Source: JAFCCL01 sp041645325 (GTDB lineage Archaea; Iainarchaeota; Iainarchaeia; Iainarchaeales; GCA-2688035). Taken from it: a stretch of DNA of 29,668 nucleotides. The DNA is taken from contig JBAZQI010000012.1 of NCBI GenBank assembly GCA_041645325.1, positions 1 to 29,668 of the forward strand, in the 5' to 3' direction. The position numbers and the translations under genes were made by a program. The notes under the pieces were generated by a model that saw only the letters and a program-made list of their open reading frames with translations, was not told the DNA's origin and ran no database searches. This document shows, piece after piece, positions 7,850 to 14,245 of the stretch; the first letter of the stretch is position 1, and each line of letters begins with the position of its first letter.

Positions 7850-8522
7850 GCGCTGCCCCCTTGAAGGCTTCCCTAACTACAATGTCAATCTTTGCAAAGC
7901 CAATGCTTATGAACTCCCGGCAGTTGTTTCTTAACACACTTGCGTACTCGCTTGCAGTTATGGCAAGGCTTGCCAGCTCCTGCCTTTCCACCATTGTTTT
8001 GCTGTCCGGCCTTATATCCCGGCGCGTTTCAAGCCATCTTTTTCTGCCCTGGAAGCTCCCAAGCTTTTTTGCCCATCTCTTTTCGAATGCTTGGCTCCTT
8101 TTCAGTGCAATCATCTGTTCGCATATGCCTATCGCCCTGTCATAGAGTTCTATTGCGTCTGGAAAGAAAATCCCGTATTCAGTGACCTTCGCCAGCCTTT
8201 CCTCAAATGTTGTTAGCTCTCCCAGGAAATTCAACAGCCTTTTTTCAACAGGCGACCTGTTTTCGGGTTTTATTCTGGTCAAAAGCCCTTTCTGTATTTC
8301 CTGTGTCAGTAATGCCCTGTTATATACACTGTTTTCCAGCCCCTGGCTTTCCTTTAGGTCTTTTGCCAGTTCGGCGAGCTTCATGGCATTTAGCTTCCTG
8401 ATTGCAAATCTCCTGGCCATTTTGGCTCTCCTTTCTTCGTATGGAACCGCCCTTTTCAGCCTTCCGGCTGTGCCCTCAAACCGGCTTTTGCTTTTATCAT
8501 CCCTGTTTATTTTTCTATTCAT
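7842..8522 (-). CDS. Basic helical ORFan in pyrD operon (paralogue of 10809-11483)
   Basis: A 226-residue, strongly basic, apparently all-helical protein with no recognised domain. It overlaps both neighbours by 8 bases, pyrD upstream and the HAD gene downstream, so it is tightly coupled in translation. It is a distant paralogue of the ORFan at 10809-11483. Both have an Arg/Lys-rich N-terminus with an AKM segment, then a central helix with the shared pattern AIELYxxAxGIxEQ (here AIELYDRAIGICEQ, about residues 135-148), then a similar C-terminal helix pair (LASLAITASEYASVL against LLSVAARMAAEKAES) and a final segment with a conserved GF (GFAKIDIVVREAF against GFNRISNAVAKAL). Function unknown; nucleic-acid or ribosome binding is a guess from charge. 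Confidence 0.75.
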   Translation of the reverse strand: MNRKINRDDKSKSRFEGTAGRLKRAVPYEERRAKMARRFAIRKLNAMKLAELAKDLKESQGLENSVYNRALLTQEIQKGLLTRIKPENRSPVEKRLLNFLGELTTFEERLAKVTEYGIFFPDAIELYDRAIGICEQMIALKRSQAFEKRWAKKLGSFQGRKRWLETRRDIRPDSKTMVERQELASLAITASEYASVLRNNCREFISIGFAKIDIVVREAFKGAAHD

Positions 8523-9426
8523 GCGCGCATCCCATTATCTCTTCCAGGTTATCCAATCTGTTTTCGCGCATCCATTGCTCCATTTCATCGCACACTTTTT
8601 TGAACACATCAATGCCCCTGTAGTGTACTCCACTGCCAATTCCCACTGCTGTTGCGCCGGCCATCACAAATTCAATCGCGTCTTTTCCGGTGGAAATGCC
8701 GCCCATTCCAAGAATTGGGATTTTCACTGCCTCAAAAATCTGGTAAACGCACTTCAATGCAATAGGCTTTACAGCCGGCCCGCTCAAGCCGCCGAATTTG
8801 TTTGCAAGCACAGGCTTTCTCGCATCAATGTCAATCAGCATTGAGGGAACAGTGTTAATTGCTGAAATCGCATCGGCACCGGCTTTTTCGCAGGCGATTG
8901 CAATTTGCCCGATGTTCCAGGCCTGCTGCGTGAGCTTTGCAATCAGGGGAATTGCGCCAATTTCTTTTTTTACAGCTTTGACAACAGCGGCGGAATCTTC
9001 GGCATTTACCCCGAAAACCATGCCCTCTTTTTTCGTGTTCGGGCAGCTTATGTTCACCTCAATTGCATCCGGCCTGTGCAATGCAACACTTTTTGCAACA
9101 AGCGCAAATTCTTCCACCGAAGCGCCGTAAATGCTTGCAATAAGCGGAAAGTCCCTTTTTTCAAGCTCACGCCATTCTTCCTCCATGTTCCGGAAGCCTG
9201 GCGTTGGAAGCCCGACCGCATTAATCAGGCCATGCTCCCATTCCATTACAGAAGGATTTGCATGCCCCATTCTCTCAGCAGGGCCGATGCTTTTCATTGT
9301 TACAGCGCCAGCTCCCCCTTCCTCAAAAACCCTTTTCATCAATTCAAAATTTGTGCCAAGAATGCCGCTTGCCAAAACGGTGGGATTGCGCAATTTTATG
9401 CCTGCAAAAACAGTTTTCAAGCCCAA
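8515..9426 (-). CDS. pyrD: Dihydroorotate dehydrogenase, class 1B catalytic subunit
   Basis: The enzyme oxidises dihydroorotate to orotate using FMN. The 303-residue TIM barrel has the class 1 signature EVNISCPNTKKEG with the catalytic base Cys128, FMN-binding segments VLASGILGTN and KLTQQAWN, and the C-terminal phosphate-binding GMGGISTGKDAIEFVMAGATAVGIGSG region. Presence of PyrK in the same operon marks it as class 1B (NAD-linked). The start is a TTG at 9424-9426: an in-frame TAG lies 12 bases upstream and no ATG intervenes; a weak GCGGGT sequence precedes it. It is the first gene of the second pyr operon, with a TATA-like box at 9457-9466. Confidence 0.95.
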   Translation of the reverse strand: MGLKTVFAGIKLRNPTVLASGILGTNFELMKRVFEEGGAGAVTMKSIGPAERMGHANPSVMEWEHGLINAVGLPTPGFRNMEEEWRELEKRDFPLIASIYGASVEEFALVAKSVALHRPDAIEVNISCPNTKKEGMVFGVNAEDSAAVVKAVKKEIGAIPLIAKLTQQAWNIGQIAIACEKAGADAISAINTVPSMLIDIDARKPVLANKFGGLSGPAVKPIALKCVYQIFEAVKIPILGMGGISTGKDAIEFVMAGATAVGIGSGVHYRGIDVFKKVCDEMEQWMRENRLDNLEEIMGCAHE

Positions 9427-9456
9427 TGAAACCCGCTATCAATTGGGCAAAGTTGT

Positions 9457-9491
9457 TTATTTAAAATAATTGGCTTAGCTTTTAAAATTCC
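9457..9491. promoter_or_regulatory. Divergent promoter region, pyrD and 148-aa ORFan
   Basis: Two TATA-like boxes lie back to back. On the minus strand TTTTAAATAA at 9457-9466 is about 31-40 bases before the pyrD start. On the plus strand CTTTTAAAATT at 9479-9489 is about 21-31 bases before the ATG at 9510, a distance that implies a leaderless transcript for that gene. Confidence 0.55.
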
Positions 9492-9509
9492 TAGGCTGTA
9501 TTTCTTAAT

Positions 9510-9956
9510 ATGCATCGGAAATTTATTCCTTTCAGCAGGGTTCCCAGGAATTTTTTTTCAGAAGAATTCAGGGCGCTTCCTTTGAGGCAAAGGGCTGCAA
9601 AGCTAAGGGAATTTAAAAAAACTGGCACGGCTCTTCAGTCCAAAGTAGACGAATTGGATTCAGAATTTACCGCCTTTTGGAAGCTTGCCTCGCAGGTTAA
9701 AACAAAAGAGGGGCGAAAGCAATTCGCCGCTTTCAATAGAAGGATACAGCTGATTTACCGCGAGATTTTGGCGCTTGAAAATCAAGCCAGGCCATATTTT
9801 ATCAGGCTTAATGTCAGGGTGCCTCCTCTCGAAGACCCGTCAAACAATTTTGAATTATATGTGCATAACATATGGTCCACTCTAAAGGACATCCACTACG
9901 TCGTTGAAAGGCACGAGCACACTTTTGAAGTTTTTAGGGCTGATAAGCGATTTTGA
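9510..9956 (+). CDS. Hypothetical helical protein
   Basis: A 148-residue protein of unknown function. It starts MHRKFIPFSRVPRNFF and is mostly charged helix (for example a long segment around residues 25-95 with ALENQARPYF), with a short proline-containing break (VRVPPLEDPSNN) before two more helices. No signal peptide, membrane segment or cysteine motif. There is no ribosome-binding site, and a TATA box 21-31 bases upstream suggests a leaderless message. The last codons and stop fall in an imperfect tandem duplication (9923-9977), so the C-terminal end FEVFRADKRF was probably shaped by that event. It stands alone between divergent pyrD and co-oriented rpe. Confidence 0.7.
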   Translation: MHRKFIPFSRVPRNFFSEEFRALPLRQRAAKLREFKKTGTALQSKVDELDSEFTAFWKLASQVKTKEGRKQFAAFNRRIQLIYREILALENQARPYFIRLNVRVPPLEDPSNNFELYVHNIWSTLKDIHYVVERHEHTFEVFRADKRF

Positions 9957-9977
9957 AGTTTTAGGGTTGATAAGTGC
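9923..9977 (+). repeat. Imperfect 28/27-bp tandem duplication across a stop codon
   Basis: The segment at 9923-9950 (TTTTGAAGTTTTTAGGGCTG and onward to GATAAGCGA) is followed at once by a near copy at 9951-9977 that lacks one T and differs by C to T changes. The stop codon TGA of the 148-residue ORF lies in the second copy (9954-9956). Confidence 0.85.
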
Positions 9978-10064
9978 GGCTCCTGGCCACTTAAATTTCC
10001 TGTTTATCCAGAAACTCTTTTGCCTTTATTATTTTTATTTTCCCAAATTGGCGAATCACTGATT

Positions 10065-10080
10065 GTTTATTTAAATTTAG
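10065..10080 (+). promoter_or_regulatory. TATA box for rpe
   Basis: GTTTATTTAAATTTAG, with the TTTAAATT core 24-32 bases ahead of the rpe ATG. The spacing leaves no room for a leader, in agreement with the missing ribosome-binding site. Confidence 0.6.
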
Positions 10081-10101
10081 CGCCATTACATTTGTTTGCC
10101 G

Positions 10102-10758
10102 ATGAAGCTTATTGCGCCCTCGATTCTTTCTTCGGACATTTGCGATTTGGCAAGGCAGCTTTCTTCCCTGGAAAAAGAGGCTGAGTGGCTGCACATTGAC
10201 GTAATGGACGGCGTTTTTGTCCCAAACATTTCTTTCGGCTTCCCTGTCATAAAATCGCTGCGAAGCAAAACCAAACTGTTTTTTGACACGCATTTGATGA
10301 TTCAAAAGCCTGAGCGCTTTCTTGCAAGGTTTGCGGAAGCAGGCTCAGATGCAATCACTTTTCATCTTGAGGCCTGCCGCAAGCCGGGAAACGCAATTGA
10401 TGAAATTCATTCCCTGGGGAAAAAAGCAGGCATTGCCCTGGATTCAGAAACGCCTGCAGAAAAGGCCTTTCCTTTTCTTGCCGAGGCAGACCTTGTGCTG
10501 GTGATGGGCGTGAAGGCAGGCTTTGGTGGCCAGGGCCTTTTGCCTGAATGCCTTGAAAAGGTATCTTTGCTTCGGAAAAAAGTTGATTCAGAAAAATTGC
10601 CAGTGCTGGTTTCGGTGGACGGCGGTGTCAATGCCGAAACAGGCAAAGCAGTTCTTGAGGCAGGTGCCGACGTGCTTGTAATCGGAAGCGCTGCATTTGC
10701 AGCAGGGAACCCGGGCGTGAACATTTCAAAGCTAAAACGCGATTTTGGATTGCAGTGA
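10102..10758 (+). CDS. rpe: Ribulose-phosphate 3-epimerase
   Basis: The enzyme interconverts ribulose 5-phosphate and xylulose 5-phosphate by metal-assisted proton transfer. The 218-residue TIM barrel shows all family marks: IAPSILSSD at the N-terminus, HIDVMDGVFVPNISFG (residues 31-46; His31, Asp33 as metal/base ligands), FDTHLMI, the MGVKAGFGGQ phosphate/loop segment, VSVDGGVN (second catalytic Asp), and VIGSAAF. I choose ATG at 10102; a longer frame would start at TTG 10096 without support. A TATA box 24-32 bases upstream indicates a leaderless transcript. It is convergent with the ORFan-R15P isomerase genes, and the set may serve pentose-phosphate supply. Confidence 0.95.
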   Translation: MKLIAPSILSSDICDLARQLSSLEKEAEWLHIDVMDGVFVPNISFGFPVIKSLRSKTKLFFDTHLMIQKPERFLARFAEAGSDAITFHLEACRKPGNAIDEIHSLGKKAGIALDSETPAEKAFPFLAEADLVLVMGVKAGFGGQGLLPECLEKVSLLRKKVDSEKLPVLVSVDGGVNAETGKAVLEAGADVLVIGSAAFAAGNPGVNISKLKRDFGLQ

Positions 10759-10808
10759 CTTTCAGGAATTTGCTGCAACCGTTGCCCTTGCCAAAAACCC
10801 TTTGCCGT

Positions 10809-11483
10809 TTATCTGAGCGGAAGGGCTTTTGCAACCGCGTTTGAAATCCTGTTAAAGCCTTCGTGTGCAAAAACGCCTGCTTTTGGCTTTAATGACTCTG
10901 CTTTTTCGGCTGCCATTCTTGCGGCTACCGAAAGCAATGATGTCCTCAGCTTAACAAATGCTCTTGGATTTTCTTGTGAAATGCTGCTCAGATGTATAGT
11001 TTCTCCTATCAGCCACTCTGTTGGGATTTCAGCTTTTCGCGCTTTTTTTTCTCCAATTTCATGCACTACCTGTTCCACAATCCCCAAAGCTGCAGTGTAC
11101 AGCTCTATGGCTTCCCTTATTGGGCACTTTTGGCCTCTTCCATAGCCCCGAATGCCAAGCTCTATCCTTGATGCCCTTTTGAGCAGGGAAAGCATTTGCT
11201 TTTCAGCATTGTTTCTTCCAGTGATGCGCCCAAGCAGGTGCATTTTCATTTCGCGCTGCATCATCCTGCGGCACTTTCCCCTTAAACTAGCGCCTTTAAC
11301 TTTGTCAAAATTATAGATTTGGACAATTTCCCTGGCCCTATCTTCAAAGTTAATTTTGTCAAGAACCTCATGTGCTTGAAACATTGCATTACGCATCTTG
11401 GCCTCTCCAATACTTCTGGTTGTCCTTCTTTTCCCGGCTGCCCTTTCCCTTCCTCTTCTTGCTTTGTCAAAAAACCTTCCCAT
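10809..11483 (-). CDS. Basic helical ORFan after R15P isomerase (paralogue of 7842-8522)
   Basis: A 224-residue basic helical protein of unknown function. It begins MGRFFDKARRGRERAAGKRR and shares with the ORFan in the pyrD operon an AKM-containing basic N-terminus, the central pattern AIELYTAALGIVEQ, and the C-terminal helices ending GFNRISNAVAKAL. The ATG at 11483 is chosen because GAGGGGAT sits about 4 bases ahead; a TTG 21 bases further upstream is in frame but overlaps the previous gene. The gene starts 17 bases after the R15P isomerase stop and ends 50 bases from the convergent rpe. No domain, signal peptide or membrane segment is seen. Confidence 0.75.
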   Translation of the reverse strand: MGRFFDKARRGRERAAGKRRTTRSIGEAKMRNAMFQAHEVLDKINFEDRAREIVQIYNFDKVKGASLRGKCRRMMQREMKMHLLGRITGRNNAEKQMLSLLKRASRIELGIRGYGRGQKCPIREAIELYTAALGIVEQVVHEIGEKKARKAEIPTEWLIGETIHLSSISQENPRAFVKLRTSLLSVAARMAAEKAESLKPKAGVFAHEGFNRISNAVAKALPLR

Positions 11484-11500
11484 TTTATCCCCTCTTTTTT

Positions 11501-12460
11501 TCAAGGCATCCTTTTCCTGGCTAAGTCAAGCAATCCCATGAAAGGTTCCTGCCTTGCGCCAAGCTCCAGCCTGTGGTACATTTCCATTGCAAAGTTCTCC
11601 GGGTCAAAAACGCCGATTTCGGAAACAATTGCCTGCACGTAAAAAGCGTCCACAATGTCAAATGCAGGGTTCCTTATGTGCACTTTTTTCGGCCTTTCTT
11701 TCCAGACCTCTTCAGGGTCCCTTTCCTCGATTTTTTCCTCAAAGCCGAAATAAGTTGCGGGGTCAAAGCAATGCGAAGACGTGCAGGCAAAAAAAGGGTT
11801 GTGGTGCTTTTTTGCGCTCATTGCAATATGCGTTGTGCCAATCTTGTTCACAATGCTTCCATTGCTCAGCACTGCATCGCATCCCACAAAGACCTTGTCA
11901 ACAGGATGCATGAACTTGTCTGCGGCGGAATCAACGATTAGCGTTACCGGAATGCCTGCCTTTGCCAAATTTGCCGCAGTAATCCTTCCCTGGAACAACG
12001 GCCTTGTTTCAGTGCAATAAACCATTTCTATTTTCCTCTTCGCCTTTTTAAAAATTTCCTCAACAGTGCTCGAATGGCAGTGCGTCAAAAGCGTGTCGCC
12101 TTTTTCGATAAGCCTGCTTCCATACAATGCAATTTTTTCCATGGCCTCCTTCCTGTCTGCCTCATAGTTCCCTATCACCGAGAGCACATGGTGCCTGACC
12201 TCCTGCAAATCCCTTGAATGCAGGGAGCCTGCCTTAAGAATAATCCTCAATGCCGTCCTTGTCTCAGGCTCTGTAGGCCTTGCCTTCAGGATTTCAAGGC
12301 AGTGTCTCTGCAATTCGCGCCTGAACGCAATAAGGGTCTTTGCCCTGCTCTCCGAAACGCTTTTCTTCAAGGCCTGCACCGCGGCCTTTCTCACATTGCT
12401 GCTGCCCTGAATCTTCAAGCCCTTTATGCATTTCACGGTTTGTTCGAATTCTTTTCCCAT
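11501..12460 (-). CDS. Ribose-1,5-bisphosphate isomerase / eIF2B-alpha-like protein
   Basis: A 319-residue protein of the eIF2B/R15P isomerase/MtnA superfamily. Features shared with the archaeal ribose-1,5-bisphosphate isomerase are the IQGSSNVRKAA segment (residues 18-28), THCHSS with candidate catalytic Cys128, ETRPLFQGR (151-159), IVDSAA, VGCDAVLSNGSIVNKIGT with candidate catalytic Asp195, and HIRNPAFDIV near the C-terminus. R15P isomerase makes ribulose 1,5-bisphosphate in the archaeal AMP/nucleoside salvage route that feeds type III RuBisCO. RuBisCO and AMP phosphorylase are not in this window, so an eIF2B-like regulatory role remains possible. The Cys/Asp pair favours the isomerase. Followed closely by a basic ORFan. 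Confidence 0.85.
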   Translation of the reverse strand: MGKEFEQTVKCIKGLKIQGSSNVRKAAVQALKKSVSESRAKTLIAFRRELQRHCLEILKARPTEPETRTALRIILKAGSLHSRDLQEVRHHVLSVIGNYEADRKEAMEKIALYGSRLIEKGDTLLTHCHSSTVEEIFKKAKRKIEMVYCTETRPLFQGRITAANLAKAGIPVTLIVDSAADKFMHPVDKVFVGCDAVLSNGSIVNKIGTTHIAMSAKKHHNPFFACTSSHCFDPATYFGFEEKIEERDPEEVWKERPKKVHIRNPAFDIVDAFYVQAIVSEIGVFDPENFAMEMYHRLELGARQEPFMGLLDLARKRMP

Positions 12461-12563
12461 ATTAAAACAGTTCCATAATAAGTTCTAACCCCTTTTTATT
12501 GGTTGTTGGTAACCTTCGCCTTCTCGCTGGATTAGGCCTTTTTGGTTTTGCAGGCAATCCAGC

Positions 12564-13382
12564 CTATATTTTGCGTTTTTGCCCGGGCACTTTTCTGTTG
12601 CCTGTCTGTGCCCTGCTGATTCTTCTTATCTCCCGCAGGCAGTCTGCCTGTTTCTTTCTTATTTCAAGGAGTTCCCTTGCTTTTTCTATGTTCATTCCTA
12701 CAACCGTTGAACGATGCGTTATGCCTGCCTCTCTTCCCAAGTGAAAACCAGTGTTTGCATAACTTGCTTTTGGAATGAGCCTGTTCAGGACTGTTTCCAG
12801 ACTGTACCCTATTGAAATCAATGTCTTCCATTTTTTTGTGCCCCTTCTCATCGCCTGCAATGACCGCAGCCTTATCGCACGTTCCCCATTAAACTGCTGA
12901 TAATCCAAAAGCTGGCTTCCCCTCACTCTCGTTCCGATTACCATATTCAGGCATTTTCTTATTTTTCCGTTTGGCACTTTTAGCAACGGCCTTACAAGCC
13001 TTACCACTTGCTCCGGCCTGATTCCCTTTATGTCAGCGTCAATCATAACCACTATGGTTCTGTCCATTCTTTGCATCCACTTGCCCGCATTTTTGAAACT
13101 GCTCCTCGGCGCGTACTTTTCCGTAACATATTCAACGCCCTGGGCAACAGCATTTGTCTTCCCCCGATTTTCCTTCAGGCTTATGACTTTGTCCGCCCCC
13201 GCATTTTTTGCAACCTGTGCCGTCGAATCTGTGCTGCCGTCATCGACCACGATTACCTCCGCCAGCAGGCCTTGCTTTTTGCATTCGTGCAGGTCACTTA
13301 TCACAGGGGCAAGGAGCTTTGCTTCATTCCACGCAGGCGTTATTGCCACAACCTGAAAGCCCTTGGGCCAAGCCTTTGCCAT
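12564..13382 (-). CDS. Family 2 glycosyltransferase
   Basis: A 272-residue GT-A fold glycosyltransferase, cytoplasmic, likely transferring a nucleotide-activated sugar to a lipid or glycan acceptor. The N-terminal Rossmann-like half is clear: ITPAWNEAKLL (residues 14-24), VIVVDDGSTDSTA (44-55), ENRGKTNAVAQGV (71-83) and the metal-binding VVMIDADIKGI (111-121, DxD at 115-117). After residue 200 the protein has no membrane helices, unlike dolichol-phosphate sugar synthases with anchors. It instead ends in a basic helical tail (MNIEKARELLEIRKKQ onwards). The acceptor is unknown. The start MAKAWPKG has no close ribosome-binding site. It lies about 100 bases upstream of the R15P isomerase gene on the same strand. 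Confidence 0.88.
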   Translation of the reverse strand: MAKAWPKGFQVVAITPAWNEAKLLAPVISDLHECKKQGLLAEVIVVDDGSTDSTAQVAKNAGADKVISLKENRGKTNAVAQGVEYVTEKYAPRSSFKNAGKWMQRMDRTIVVMIDADIKGIRPEQVVRLVRPLLKVPNGKIRKCLNMVIGTRVRGSQLLDYQQFNGERAIRLRSLQAMRRGTKKWKTLISIGYSLETVLNRLIPKASYANTGFHLGREAGITHRSTVVGMNIEKARELLEIRKKQADCLREIRRISRAQTGNRKVPGQKRKI

Positions 13383-13431
13383 AAAGTAAATTAGTTTTTC
13401 CTCAAATAAAACCCTTTCCTTTAGTTCTCAC

Positions 13432-13485
13432 AAAGCCTTTTTTGCTTTGGCAAAAAAGCCTTGGGAAAAATGCGCTTCGCGCAAA
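13432..13485 (+). repeat. Palindromic repeat element, copy 1
   Basis: A near-perfect hairpin, AAGCCTTTTTTGC / TTTG / GCAAAAAAGCCTT (12 of 13 pairs), is followed by TTGGGAAAAATGCGCTTCGC, itself containing TGCGC-TTC-GCGCA. The same arrangement recurs at 20739-20785, so this is a dispersed element rather than a chance terminator. It lies between the glycosyltransferase start and the VIT1-like gene. Confidence 0.65.
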
Positions 13486-13518
13486 GCCTTTTAAGCACCA
13501 AAGCGCTATTTTTCTGCG

Positions 13519-14004
13519 ATGAAAGCGAGGGTTCAGGACTCAATAAGGGCCGGCTTCAGCTTTGGGCTGGCTTCAGGCGTGATAACCACGCTTGGGCTCA
13601 TGGTCGGGCTTTATGCCGGCACAGGCTCAACGCTTGCCGTAATAGGCGGAATAATCACGATTGCCATTGCCGACGCGTTCTCCGATTCAATGGGCATGCA
13701 CCTTTCCGAGGAATCAGGCGGAAAAAAAAGCAAGGACATCTGGGCGTCAATGGCCGCGACTTTCCTGACAAAATTCTCCGTGGCAATAATTTTCCTGGTG
13801 CCAGTTCTCTTGTTTCCGCTCCACGACGCGGTGATTGCAAACATAGGCCTTGGTGCAATCTTGCTTGCGGTTTTCAGCTACAGGATTGCCCTGAAAAGAA
13901 AAGAAAACCCCTGGTCAGCGGTCGCCGAGCACATTGCAATAGCCGCTGCGGTAATAGCCGTAACCTATCTTGTCGGCGAATGGATTGCGGTTGCCTTCGT
14001 GTGA
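13519..14004 (+). CDS. VIT1/CCC1-like small membrane protein
   Basis: A 161-residue integral membrane protein related to the VIT1/CCC1 family of iron/manganese transporters. Hydrophobic segments are at about residues 10-33, 37-55, 78-105, 106-123 and 138-160. The first two have the family-like pattern FGLASGVITTLGLMVGL and GGIITIAIADAFSDSMGMHLSEES, where the conserved acidic and methionine residues of VIT1 lie. The protein is shorter than plant VIT1 (about 250 residues) and lacks the long cytosolic metal-binding insertion, as do many archaeal homologues. A TATA-like CCTTTTAAGC about 22-32 bases upstream suggests a leaderless message. Substrate (Fe, Mn or other) is unknown. Confidence 0.8.
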   Translation: MKARVQDSIRAGFSFGLASGVITTLGLMVGLYAGTGSTLAVIGGIITIAIADAFSDSMGMHLSEESGGKKSKDIWASMAATFLTKFSVAIIFLVPVLLFPLHDAVIANIGLGAILLAVFSYRIALKRKENPWSAVAEHIAIAAAVIAVTYLVGEWIAVAFV

Positions 14005-14063
14005 TTTGCGCAAATAGCTTTCCTTGCGGCATATAAGGCATATTTATTGCCACTTTTTTTGAT

Positions 14064-14084
14064 GAAACTTTTTCCAAAAGTTTC
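14064..14084. repeat. Perfect 9-bp inverted repeat
   Basis: GAAACTTTT-TCC-AAAAGTTTC forms a perfect stem with a 3-base loop, 60 bases after the VIT1-like gene. It may serve as an RNA 3' end or stability element. A similar hairpin with CTTTC/GAAAG lies ahead of rpl1. Confidence 0.6.
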
Positions 14085-14183
14085 TTGCAGGCGGCCGCCC
14101 CTGTTTTTGCCTGTTTTTTCCAAAAAAGCCCAAAAATTCGATTATGTATAATTGCCTTAATTATGTTTAATTCACCGACTAAT

Positions 14184-14196
14184 CGCTTTAAATTTG
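14184..14196 (+). promoter_or_regulatory. TATA box for ftsZ
   Basis: CGCTTTAAATTTG lies 50-62 bases upstream of the ftsZ TTG start. Transcription would begin near 14215-14220, leaving a leader of about 30 bases that contains the ribosome-binding site GGGGGTG (14233-14239). Confidence 0.55.
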
Positions 14197-14245
14197 TTTT
14201 CAATGGGATTATACTTTATTCATTTATAGTTCGGGGGTGCCTTAA

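Noticed and set aside
13461..14036. A 191-codon plus-strand frame overlapping the VIT1-like gene
   Set aside because: It is shifted by one frame against the VIT1-like protein, which has the membrane pattern and family motifs; the alternative product is Arg/Cys/His-rich noise.
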